A stretch of DNA of 64,000 bases, taken from NCBI GenBank assembly GCA_030435675.1, contig CM059624.1, positions 8,704,769 through 8,768,768 of the forward strand. The letters run 5' to 3'. Both the position numbers and the translations under genes were made by a program. Under the pieces are notes generated by a model that ran no database searches, was not told the DNA's origin, and worked only from the letters and a program-made list of their open reading frames with translations. This document shows positions 44,089 to 54,941 of the stretch, one piece after another. The DNA is from Steinernema hermaphroditum (lineage: Eukaryota > Nematoda > Chromadorea > Rhabditida > Steinernematidae). Numbering within the stretch: the stretch's first letter is position 1; each line of letters begins with the position of its first letter.

Positions 44089-44214
44089 GTCTTCGAAATA
44101 ATCCACTTATTCAGTCAGAAACCCGGAAATCCCCTTATAACGGACTCAATCGTGTCCCTGATTGCGGTCCTGCAACGAACTGCGGCGGTGACATTCGCCG
44201 TTGATCGGACAATA

Positions 44215-44644
44215 TAGAAATTTCAAATAAAAACAAAAGCACAGAGAAGCCTTATTTTGTGGCAGATGGTGGTTCTGAGCTTTCTTTCGCCGGTCGGGGG
44301 ATCCCACAACGAATTGCGCACGATTTGATACAACATGCGTCAGTCGGTCGGTTGCTTCTTTTCCAGAGAGGTCGCGTGTTTTCCCCTGTCCGAGGCATGA
44401 GACATATAGACGTTTCTGCTCTTAACGCGGAGTAAACTTGTGTACCCTTTATAAAATCCCAGTGAGTTGTTCATTGAGATCGTAGAATATCGATTGTGTC
44501 GTGACGTGTCCTCAGCACTGATGTTTTCATTTTCGTCCACGTTGCCGCTACGGTTCTCGACTGAACACAGCGAACGCGATTGCATTTCGTTTCTACCATT
44601 TATTACTCGCGTTTAAATTCTGACTTTTTTCAGGTCCAGCTAGG
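44215..44644. other. Spacer between the transposon block and TMED10
   Basis: A minus-strand frame (44585-44340) is open for 81 codons but has no recognisable family. The right end holds the TMED10 upstream region with a TTTTTTCAG acceptor 12 bp before its ATG. Confidence 0.45.
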
Positions 44645-45396
44645 ATGCCAATTCCTCGCGGGCTTCCGCTTGTGCTCCTACTGCTCGGCCTTTCGTCAGC
44701 TCTTCGTTTCCACGTTCCTGCCAACGGAAAGAAATGTTTGAAGGAAGAAATCCACAAGAATGTCGTTATGACTGGAGAATATGAGCTGTCGGAAGGAATA
44801 GGATACACGTCAAGTGTTCATGTATGTTCTTTCTCTACTTCTGACTTTATAAAATTGTGATCATTGTTGGTAGTCATGCAGCTATTATGGTATTCATTCT
44901 AGGTAACTGATACGCGTGGTCACACTCTCTACAAGCGCGAACATTTCTCTGAGGTGAAGGGTAAATTCGCCTTCACTGCGGATGAGTACGATATTTTTGA
45001 AATTTGCATTTCCTCGCACATCCCAGCTGGACAGCATGGAGCTGACCGTGAAGTTTCCTTGATTCTGAAGCACGGAGTAGAGGCTAAAAATTATGAAGAC
45101 ATCGCGAAGGCTGAGAAGCTGAAGCCTCTTGAAATTGAACTTCGTCGTTTGGAGGATCTTTCCGACTCGATCGTGCAGGATTTCGCCTACATGCGCAAGC
45201 GTGAGGAGGAAATGAGGAACACCAACGGTAAATTGTGTAGGATTCAAACAAGGATTAATTTCTGGCGATTTTAGAGTCCACGAACAGTCGTGTGTTGTAT
45301 CTTTCCATCTTTTCCATGCTTTGTCTGCTCGGTCTTGCGACATGGCAAGTACTGTATCTCCGACGGTATTTCAAGACCAAGAAGCTTATTGATTAA
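44645..45396 (+). CDS. TMED10: p24 cargo receptor TMED10
   Basis: Exons 44645-44821, 44903-45227, 45275-45396 give 207 residues. Signal peptide (about 1-20), GOLD domain beginning [16 protein letters not shown], coiled coil ([18 protein letters not shown]), one membrane segment ([20 protein letters not shown]) and the cytosolic tail [11 protein letters not shown], with the aromatic and dilysine signals that bind COPII and COPI. It cycles between ER and Golgi and sorts GPI-anchored cargo. It is the first gene of a five-gene plus-strand run. Confidence 0.97.
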
Positions 45397-45651
45397 GCCT
45401 TGAAAAAAGGAGTTATCGACTTCACGTAGTGACTGTTTCCAACATTGTCCTTGTTGTGGAACCTTGTTTAATATTACTCGTTTATTTATTCTTTTTGCGG
45501 GGTAATTTGTTTGTATTTTAAGTGTTAAACGGAATAAACCGAATGTTCCTGGCGTATTTTCCGAGGTGACAGTTGGAGTCTGGTCATTTACATTTGCATC
45601 CTTCGGAAGCCTTGATATCAGTTGTGAATAGCAGCAGTTCATGGAAGCTGA

Positions 45652-48600
45652 ATGGAAGGGGACGATGTGAAGATGGAAGGATCGCCAGAATGGCATTTCT
45701 CTGGCAATCCGCTGGATTGCCTGATTTGCAAGCGGGAGATGCATGAACCTGTGAGGCTCAGCTGCCATCACAGCTTTTGCCGAAGATGCGTGACAGCCGA
45801 CTGCCCCCTTTGTAAAACCCCCGTTGACTGTCCGCGAGCTGAACTGAAACCCGACAGCATTCTGTCTTTTCTGATCGACTCTTCGCATGAAACTGCTGAC
45901 ATCTGCGCCAACTGTGACAACGTTTCTCAGCCAATGCACTTCTGCGAAACCTGTCAACAGCCGCTGTGTAATTCCTGTAAATTGAAAACTCACCAGGTGA
46001 GAGGACTTGGATAAGGGCGTGAAGTGATTGTGTATTTTAGGCAAAAATGTTCGCCTCCCATCGTATTGTTCTCCTCGAGGAGCGGGGACGGGTTCGAGGA
46101 AAAATGATCTGCGCCAAGCACAACGAACCGTTCATACTGTATTCTCTCGATTCGCGAATGTTGGTTTGTATCGAGTGCTTTAATTCGGTGGCGCTCGATT
46201 CTCGGTAAACTGGACTCTTTCTACTAGAAGCCACCTGTTTGTTTTCAGGCACAATCTCGTGAATATCGACAGCGCCCACAAAATGAATTGTGAAAAGCTG
46301 GAGAAGTCGGCTTTGAAGCTCCGCTCCGTGCAGGACGACCTTTGTGAGCACATCGAGGTGCGCCGCCGGTTCATAAGGGAAATCGAGGCAAACTGCAGGG
46401 CACTTGTGGATGAGTGGGAGCAACTGTCGTAGCTCATCGCTAAACAAGGTGTTTCAGAATCAGATCCACGTGCAAGGAGCTCACCGACAAACTTATCTCT
46501 GTGCAGAATCTGCTGATCGCGAAAGTAGAGAAGGAGCAAAGGGCGCGGGAGAAAATGCTCATGTCCGATTTAAACTCTCTTTTGATTTCTCAGGTTACCT
46601 ACGCCAACTCATTACGAGTTTACCGGATGTGTTTTAGGTACCGATCAGGCTTTATCTTCTCTGCTGCTCTATTTTCTGCTCTTCGGCATCGAAGATCGAT
46701 TTCCTCCACTGGTACGGCGAGCTCTCCCGCAGGATTCAGGCACTGTCCTCCACAGAATTTGATAAGATCCACTGCTCCGCTGACTTTCCTACGTTCAACT
46801 GTCGTGCTGAATTCGCCCGTTCCCTGGAGTCAATACTTGGGTGGTCGTCGTTGCTGCTCAACTCAACTACTGCTCAATCCGGGGAGACCCCAAAGAGCTC
46901 CAGTGGAACGGTGTCCCCAAGAACATCCTCCAGTGGATACGCAAAGCGAAGGACAGATCTGGCTTTTGCAAACTCGGCACTTTCGAAGTACCAGCTGATC
47001 GTGGACTTTGCCGGAGCCTTCGGTGAACTCTTTGCTCGAGTGGACGGTCCACTGAAGCAACTGATTCTGGATATGAGCGACGTGAGCAAAGCAGTTCAAG
47101 AAGCTCAGAAGGACCTGACCCTAAGACGACAGCTTATCGATGCTGACACAGTGAAGGAACTGATTGTGAAGAGCGAATGTCTCGAAGCAAAGCTGACTGC
47201 GATCAATGAGACGATCGCCGAAGTACAGCCACAACTGCAGGAGTTGTGGCAGGAGCAGCTTGACCGTATTCGAAGACAGCAGCTCCTTTTCCGTGAAAAG
47301 GTAAACGTTTATTCAGGCTATCCTGCCGAAGATCTTTTAGATGGAAGAACACAACGCTCTTCTGCAGACGGCAAGCAGGGTGACACAGGCTGCTCGACGT
47401 CTGCAACCCTTCGCCCATGTGAGCAACTCCAGATGTGTTTGTAAATAAAGCGAGTATTGTAGTGCCTCTCTTCGGTAGTGTCCGTCATCGACCCGCGCAG
47501 ATGCCATCCACCAGATCCGGCCCCTATGGAGCGGATTTGCATGGAGATATCGACGATAAAGCTGGATCATAACAATCGTCTTCTGGCGATCGAGAAGGAA
47601 GAGGAGACGCGGCGTCTCGCGAGGGAGCAGAAGCGTGCCCGTGAAGAGGAAGGTTTCTACACGTGCACAAAAGGGTTGGTTTGATTCAAGAAGTCGATTT
47701 CATCCAGCGGACATTCAGAAGTTTAAAGGCAAAATCAAAAGATGCTACGAAACGCCTCACGGCGGCATCACCCACTCCCTCGACACCTTCTGTGGTGATT
47801 GTTTCCACTTCGAGAGACCGCGGAAGTGAGAAATGTACCCGGCGACATCACAACTCTTCGAGTTTCAGCGGAAAGCAAACAAGGTGAGTTCGATGTCATG
47901 TTGCTCCGACTCTATCCGCAGCACTTCAGAAATATGAAGGTGGTATCCACAGAAACTGAGTCGCTGATCCCTTTCGACTTGGAAATTGCCGAGAATTTTG
48001 TGACGGGGTCGAAATCGGATTCAGTCACAGGCTTAGCTCGTAGCGTTTCCCTCGACATGCATTTCCAGAAGTCAGAGGAGGTATGAAACAGGCGTGGGCA
48101 CATGTTGTCGGAAATAGTTTATAGTTGTTTTAGCCCCCGGGGAGGGGGTGAGGGGTTCACAGTGAACAGTGAATTTTCATCCTTTACATGATTCTGCACA
48201 GAAAACAGGTGATCGTCATTACAAGGATGCGCAAACACGTGGTCTTAAAACAAAAAGACATAGTTTTAGGGCCCCCCGGGGGGGGGGGGGGGCAAAGTCA
48301 TATTGAATTTTCCTCATCCACAAGATGCTGCGAAAAAAAATCGCAATGGTCATTACAGGTATTGAACAAAACGGCAAGTGTTTTGAGCTTGTACCCCCAC
48401 CCCTCCCCCCGGTACCCGACAACGGTGCGCCCACCTCTGGAATGAAAGGGTAGTAAGTTCGGAAACTCGTACGGGGTTTCAGGAGGACGACGCGCTCTCC
48501 ACGCACAGCGAACTTATTACATCCGACAGATGCTCCCTCTTCGTGAGAAAGATCGAAACTATGGGAATCTGTACCTTCGACGGTTTGTTATTGCGTAGAA

Positions 48601-48845
48601 AGATTAATGTCATATGCGAGATATTTCAAGAAGAGGCTGCACTGGCGAAATCAGGCCCTGTCACGAATTCGGGACCTCGAAAGAACAAGATACCTGACGC
48701 CCCTTTTGTGCCCAAACTTTTGGAGACGGAGAAACATCACGACCACGTAGGAGCTCGAGAAAGACTAATGGCCAGCTTGAAGAAAGAACTCATGAAAGTG
48801 AACACTGTCGATGTCAACGACGAGCATCGAGCAGGCGATATCTGA
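45652..48845 (+). CDS. RNF207: RNF207-like RING/B-box protein
   Basis: Exons 45652-45996, 46041-46204, 46249-46428, 46458-46593, 46638-47300, 47341-47418, 47463-47652, 47691-47825, 47869-48080, 48483-48845 give about 821 residues. A C3HC4 RING (CLICKREMHEP ... CPLC, residues 23-53), a B-box (CANCDNVSQPMHFCETC), a second cysteine pair region (CAKHNEPF ... CIECF), then long coiled coils with AEFARSLESILG, as in vertebrate RNF207, a modulator of cardiac potassium channels. E3 ligase activity is expected but not shown. The third intron is only 29 or 35 bp, depending on acceptor. A 10-codon upstream frame (45641-45670) overlaps the start codon out of frame. Exon 10 could contain a further small intron. 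Confidence 0.85.
48081..48482. repeat. G/C-run tandem duplication in RNF207 intron 9
   Basis: The 402-bp intron holds two diverged copies of about 150 bp. Each starts with TTTTAG and a C-run/G-run palindrome (CCCCCGGGGAGGGGG near 48134; CCCCCCGGGGGGGG near 48272) and includes GAATTTTC and GTCATTACA. A C-rich run follows at 48394-48412. The long G tracts could fold as quadruplexes. Confidence 0.7.
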
Positions 48846-49098
48846 TTTTCAGTCGTATCGGTGTACAAGCTTTAAACATTTAGTAACCATTTAAAAAGAA
48901 TAAAGATGCGGTGCGATCAAGTACAGCCGCTAAAGAGAATATTCCATAAAGGTCAGCATTTCGGTTAATGTTTGTGTCCATGTCCATTTAACATAATAGT
49001 AGACTTTCTCCAGGACATGACGGTTGTCTAGAAGACTAATTACACCACTGCAAAGAGCCTCTGGGATAAAGAGGGTCATTTGAGTCGTGAGCGCTGGG

Positions 49099-51674
49099 AT
49101 GAAAGGTTTAGTCGTGTCGTTCCTGTACTTCCTTGTGTTTCTCACGGGCACGAGCTCTCGCAGCCAGCGAGATATGGACTACCGGAACTGTATCACAGAA
49201 CGAAGAAACTCTCTCAGGAGTACGGGGCGGCTGCATGCCAAAGCCATTGTTGTCCTACAGGACTCGGAATTGAAGTTGGACTGTTTCACATGGTGAGTGA
49301 TAGCACATCCTAGTCGAATTCAAAAAACTTGTGCCCTTTTCGGCGTTTGGTACTGGTACGCCATTTTTGCACGTTTGCTGCGTGTGGTCGCGTTGTTCAT
49401 AAGGCGACATAGTGAATTTGGTGAACCAACCGTGGTCTTCGCCGTTTTTCTCCAAGGTTTCGGGCGCTTCTCGGAAAAGCGCAAGCCTAGTCCTCTTCCT
49501 TAGTTAATTGCGCGTCGAATGAGCGTCGATTCACAGAAAGTAGAGTTTTTCTCGCGGAGGCATTTTTTGTTAGTAGCATTTTTTCGAACCGACTACCAAT
49601 ATTTTCCAGCTTTTTGTCCAATTGTTGTGGGTTTTCACGTTTTAATCGCGCCGTAATTGTTTTGCATGTCCTCCTTACCCAAATAGCTTTCATTAAGACA
49701 AGACCAACAGTAAAAAATAACCACATATCAAGTGGATTACCGTATCTTCGGTTTCGACGCAAGCTCCGACTCTTCCTTCTCTTTTTTTGACTGGTTTTCG
49801 TGCTACAAGAACATGGTTGTTAATTTACAATGTTAATTTTCGTTCCAAATGCCGGAAACCTTAGAACATCGGTGAAAAAAACGAAAAACACTGACAATAA
49901 TACCGTATATTTTGAGGCTTCAGGGACATCGCACCAGAATACCATACAATTACAGACCCCTTTTAGGTACCTTGGTCTAATTTTCAGCAGCTCAGACTAT
50001 GTGCGTTTTCTTAGTCCCGGGCTCGCTATACGCCCCACAAATTTTCAGCGAAATCGGAGTGTCACACTTCGGGTCCTTCCCTTGTGAGTATATACTTCAA
50101 TGATGGGTTCTTTTTTAGCTTGAGCGAGGAAGATGCAGAGGATGTTGAGGACATGTGGAAGCCGAACGATTCCTTTCTGGGGCGCAAGCTGGCGGCTTTG
50201 CTCGGGCTCAAAAGTGACAAAGAGGACGAGTGGCAATTTAAGTGGCAGGTGTTTCCATTCTTCGATGCCACAGTAGGATCTACATGGAGGGATGTGATCA
50301 ACTCCACGAAATCCAAAGGCAAAAAGCTGTCTTTCAAGAGTATGGTGAAGAGGTGAGTAACGCAATGGATCAGTGTAATTCTGTGTTTAGTTATAAAAGC
50401 CACAATCGCGCGTATCTGGGAGACCTATACGAGCTTGAAATGGGCAAAGCAACTCCTAAAGACAGTGGATGGTACCGGTGTGTGAACTACAAGAACGAAC
50501 TTAACCCTATGCAAAATCTCTATTTCGTCGATGTTACCAACCGACTGCGTATTGAATCAGTGAGCGCTTGTAAAAAGTGTGCGGTTTGTATACCTTTTTT
50601 TGTTGTAGAAGTACTTCAAAGATGAGAGAACCCTTGACATGTTCAGCGGAGCACTCCAAGAGAAAGAATTCCCAGAAGAACATCTGAAAATGTTTTGGAA
50701 GAAGACAAAAGAAAGTGTATGCGACCGCTGCGATAAACACGGCGAAAAGCGGAAGGAGTTTACGTGTTACCTGAAGTTTCCAAAAGAGAAAGAAAACCAG
50801 TTTCGAAAGTACTCCGACTCTCCACAAATTCTGCTCTTTGGAGAAATCCCATGTGCGAGTTCATTGGTTCCGCTGAGCCTCCGTCCGATTCTGTACAATA
50901 TGAAGGTCAACATATACGAACTCACTTCCCCCTGTGTAGCGGTATGTGCTGCAGATGTTGAATTCTATTCACCATGCTTTCAGAAGTGCTCGAACATCTC
51001 TGCTCAGACGCGGAACATCAAAGGTCTCGACGAAAACGGAAACATCGTGACAGTGGACACAATCCCGCCTAACGAGTTCGGTGTAAACGAACGGCTCCCA
51101 CCTCTTCGACGTCCAGTTAAGCGTAGTACATCCTTGGTTGAACTTGTTCCTTTTCGGCCTATGGTAATTCCATCTTTGTAGGTTCGGAAGGGCAGTTCAA
51201 TTGTGGTTGGTTGCGGCGTCGGTAACGAAACGGTTTTCTGGACCAAGGACCGGGAGCCGTTTACGATGAAGCGGATTCACTCGGAGGGCAAGCAGCATCG
51301 AATCTTCATACGGACAGAAGGTTCCATCTTCTTTATGATGTTCGAAGAGGACGATGAAGGCATTTATGGGTGAGTGGAGTTGAAGGTCGTCATCCTCATC
51401 TCTTCGACATTCAGATGCTACAACCGCGACAAGATTCTTATTCGGACATTCAGTTTGCACATAACTGCTCGGAAGTTCAACAAAGAAACTGTTGGTTACG
51501 TGAAAATCTTGATGCGAGCAACGGCAGTTTTACTTATGGTTAGCTAGACTTGTTGTACTCTTGTTAGTGTATTTCCAGTTTATAATAATCTTTGCTGTCG
51601 TCAGTCGAACCGAAGCAGGCCTGGAAGGCCGGGAAAATGCAAGGTCGAGGATGATCCACGGATTAAAGAAGTGA
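49099..51674 (+). CDS. Immunoglobulin-domain type I membrane protein
   Basis: Exons 49099-49292, 49988-50083, 50119-50352, 50391-50559, 50609-50941, 50984-51145, 51182-51369, 51415-51538, 51579-51674 give 531 residues. A signal peptide (MKGLVVSFLYFLVFLTG), two Ig-like regions with the closing motif DSGWYRC (first) and DDEGIYGC (second, paired with VVGCGVGNETVFWTKD), one membrane segment near residues 493-509 (VLLMFIIIFAVVS) and a short basic tail. It loosely resembles FAM187-type Ig proteins, but that is uncertain. Likely a cell-surface adhesion or receptor molecule of unknown partner. Intron 1 (695 bp) is long and contains an antisense open frame. Confidence 0.75.
49487..49726 (-). CDS. Hypothetical nested small membrane protein
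   Basis: Inside intron 1 of the Ig gene, on the other strand, an 79-codon frame starts MWLFFTVGLVLMKAIW, one membrane span, and continues with a basic, coiled-coil-like tail (LKRENPQQLDKKLENIGSRF) ending KEED. The frame is open further upstream to 49762. No family recognised. The unusual intron length and protein-like composition support it; a chance open frame is not excluded. Confidence 0.35.
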   Translation of the reverse strand: MWLFFTVGLVLMKAIWVRRTCKTITARLKRENPQQLDKKLENIGSRFEKMLLTKNASARKTLLSVNRRSFDAQLTKEED

Positions 51675-51979
51675 TTGTAGTGACAGTCGAAACTCACTGT
51701 TCGGTATATTATATATTACCACTACTATAGAAAATGTTGTGATTGTATGTTGTCTTGGGCAATGGTGGGCAAAGTCATCTGTTGTTGTACATAAATTTAA
51801 TCAGTTTAAGTTGAATTCAGTAGGGTCAAGTGTTTGAGAAAGAGATGCAGTATTAAATGTGACTCCCACCACGACTAACCTGCGTGGGGAGTTATGTTTT
51901 CCTGCCATCCGTTGTGTTTTTGTCATGCCTCGCTGTTCAGAATGAATTCGACTTTCCGGAGTTCTTGTTGTTGGCCCGG

Positions 51980-53210
51980 ATGGACGTTCTACTGTTGGTT
52001 GTGGGCGTCTGCAGCCTCTTGTTTCTTCTTGCGGGCCTTGCCCTCTACAGGTTTGCTACTGGTTTCTGGCGTTGACCGCAGTTCCATCTCTTCAGTGTCC
52101 ACTTACTAACACCGTGGCCGAAGCGAAGTAGAAAGGAGTTTCTCGAGGCGCGATTTCTGTATAATCCGAGCGGCGTTTCCCAGGAACGTTTCCCCAATCT
52201 GCTCAAAGATGACGCGGCCGCCGGCGACTGGAAAGGACCGCGGCACTCGAATTCTTCCATCTACTTGACTGTGGTCGTGCCTGCGATGAACGAGCAAGAT
52301 CGACTTCCCCAAATGATGGACGAATGCTTAGGTTTGTGTTTCCCCTTTTCTTGGCTGATCGGCAGAATGCTGCAGATTATTTGGAGAAGCGATCTGGCGC
52401 GGACACTCGATTCACTTACGAGGTATTTACACCCTGCAAAAAGATCCATACTCAAACATCTTTTGAAGGTTATTGTCGTCGACGACGGTAGCAAGGATGC
52501 CACGTCCGACACCGCTTACTCGTACACGAACAAGTACTCCGAGGACAAGGTTCGAGTTCTGAAGCTTCCCCGTAATGTTGGCAAGGGCGGTGCCGTGCGG
52601 TTTGGCGTGATGTGTGCCAGAGGAAGCTTGATTCTCTTCGCCGACGCTGATGGTGCGACCACATTTTCTGAATTTGGAAGCGTTGAGAAGGAGCTTCACC
52701 GACTGACCAACAGTGGGAACAAGCTCATGGCGATTTCCGATCTGGACTGGACCTACCCCGCAATCAGCGTTGGATCTCGAGCTCATTTGGAGAAGCAGAG
52801 CATGGCGGAAAGGTCACTGTCCCGCACTATGCTCATGCTGGGTTTCCACGCTCTCGTGTATATTTTCGGCGTGCGATCCATTCAAGACACCCAGTGTGGA
52901 TTCAAGCTGTTCACTCGAGGAGCCGCATCGAAGGTAAAGTTGGCATGGAACTTCCCGCTTTCATTATTTGTTCTTGTTTTTTTAGCTGTTTCCGTTGCTG
53001 CATATCGAACGATGGGCTTTTGATGTTGAACTCCTCTACCTTGCTGAACAGCATCATATTCCCATTGCAGAGATCGGAGTCCAGTGGGAAGAAAAAGATG
53101 GCTCGAAGATCGTTCCGATCTGGTCATGGTTGCAGATGGGTCGCGATTTGATTTTAATCTGGTTCCGATATGCAACGGGTATCTGGAAGTGGGATGTTCT
53201 GGCAAACTAA
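51980..53210 (+). CDS. ALG5: Dolichyl-phosphate beta-glucosyltransferase
   Basis: Exons 51980-52050, 52096-52331, 52376-52422, 52469-52933, 52986-53210 give 347 residues. An N-terminal membrane anchor (VLLLVVGVCSLLFLLAG) is followed by a GT-A family 2 fold: TVVVPAMNEQDRL, VIVVDDGSKD, RNVGKGGAVRFG, the metal-binding FADADGAT, and QDTQCGFKLF. It transfers glucose from UDP-glucose to dolichyl phosphate at the ER, the donor for N-glycan glucosylation. The Ig-gene stop is 306 bp upstream and a TGTTCAG acceptor lies 41 bp before the ATG. Confidence 0.97.
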
Positions 53211-53428
53211 CCTATTGTTGTTAAATTGGGGAGCGATTTCACTTTGTTAATGTTTTTATATAAGTTTATTTATTTATTAACCGTGTACAGAGGATATGTG
53301 TAACATACAAGTTTGCAATCGGAAAACAGAGCGTTTACGAGAAGCATTGGTCCGTGACCATGTGATATTTCTTTGTGTATTTATGTAGGTAGTATTCTGA
53401 TTGCCTGTGAACGCTTCAGATCATAAAC

Positions 53429-54683
53429 ATGCCAAAAGGATCAAGACGGAAGAGTGCTGTGGATAGCATGGAGCAGGACAATTCGAATTTATACATGGAG
53501 CAGGAACGCGTCCTTAATGTAACGTTTGCCAGTTCTTTCCCATTTCATTAAGGATCACTTTAGACGTATGATAACGGAACTGACTTCCCCAGTGATGTGA
53601 AACTCTTCAACTTAAAAGATTTTGCGAAGAAGTTGAAAATTAACGTCATCAACGAATCAGAGGATGGAATGATTCTCGAGTTTGATCTTATCCACGTTGA
53701 GGCGCCAATTGCAAACGCGCTGCGCCGCGTTCTTATTGCTGAAGTTCCCACCATGGCTCTGGAGAAGATTTACTTGTATCAAAACACCTCTGTCATCCAG
53801 GTATTTGGTGCTTCATACACTTCAGGTGAAGGATGTTTTATTTCAGGACGAAGTTTTGTGCCACCGTTTGGGATTGCTGCCTGTCAAGGCTGATCCTAGA
53901 CAATTCGAATGGCCGGACAAACGCGTGGTCGAGGTCAATGCCGAAGGCGTGGACGTCGATGAAGAGCCGGCTGGAGACCCGGAGAAAAACCTCGTCTTTG
54001 CCATCGATGTAACCTGCACCGTAAACAAGTCTGCGGATCCCGCGGCAACGAATCCCAAGGACCGTTTCCACAATTCCCATGTGTATTCTGACGCTTTCAA
54101 GTGGATACCGATTGGAGACCAAGAGGAAAAGTTTGCCGAAGATAAGCCTCGCTTGGTGAATGACGACATTCTTGTCGCCAAACTCCGACCCGGACAGCAA
54201 ATGGAAGCGCGATGCCATTGCGTGAAGGGCGTTGGCCGCGATCACGCTAAATTCTCACCGGTTGCTACAGCGACCTACCGATTGCTCCCCGTCGTCAAGA
54301 TCAAGGAACCAATTTATGGAGAAGCCGCAGAGCGATTTGCCGCCTCTTTCTCGGAGGGAGTGATTGAGATCGTCGAGGACAGAGGACAGCGGGTGGCCAA
54401 GGTGGTTGACGCCAGGCGCGACACTTGCAGTCGTAACGTCTTGCGCCACGAAGATTTGGCAGAAAAGGTGGAACTCTCTCGCAAGAAAGATCACTTTATC
54501 TGTAAGTAGATGAGTCTTTTTTGGTGCACTTTATGAATTTGAATTTCAGTCAGTGTTGAATCCACTGGCGCCCTGAAGAGCTCTGAACTTGTCATCGAAG
54601 CTTGTAAAGTCATGGAAGCGAAGGCTCTAAACCTGAAACAACTCATCGAGGAGCAGCTGAACGTGATCGAGAAGATGGAATGA
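53429..54683 (+). CDS. POLR1C: RNA polymerase I and III subunit RPAC1
   Basis: Exons 53429-53518, 53564-53800, 53847-54501, 54550-54683 give 371 residues, near family length. The alpha-like motif is ANALRRVLIAEVPTMALEKIYLYQN; further marks are DEVLCHRLGLLPVKADP, PRLVNDDILVAKLRPGQ and HAKFSPVATATYRLLP. With POLR1D it forms the assembly platform of polymerases I and III. A GCTTCAG acceptor lies 9 bp before the ATG. ALG5 ends 219 bp upstream. It closes the five-gene plus-strand run. Confidence 0.97.
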
Positions 54684-54941
54684 CACTGATTGTCGTTGAG
54701 TTTTGTTGTTGTTACGTTGTTTTTGTTGGAATTACATCGTTGAAGCTAGAATTCTTTAATACAAGACGGAAACGAATGTACAGTCTTCATGATGAATACT
54801 ACACCCAGGGAACAAGTTGACATGAGGCGAACGGCACTAACACGGTATTCTCAGGCAGTTACATTCCCTTTTGGGACCCTAAAAGAGAACAAACATCAGT
54901 ACGGCAGGCGAAAATACCTTTGCAGGGCTGAAGGACAGCGG

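Larger units (their letters stand above)
42314..44212 (+). mobile_element. Deleted copy of the same IS630-Tc1-mariner family (copy 2), split by another insertion
   Basis: Begins two bases after copy 1 ends, sharing the TA at 42312. It keeps both termini but has lost about 200 bp of the left end (jump after CCGAAATC near 42366) and the whole catalytic core: the coiled-coil exon (about 42463-42695) runs into the last coding region (TGCTCGAAACTACTTAAAGC near 42767). It is therefore non-autonomous. An unrelated element is inserted at 43106-44088, after which copy 2 resumes to 44212, TA at 44213. Confidence 0.88.

Noticed and set aside
44340..44585. 81-codon minus-strand frame left of TMED10
   Set aside because: No family, no clear start or splice context, and it adjoins transposon sequence.
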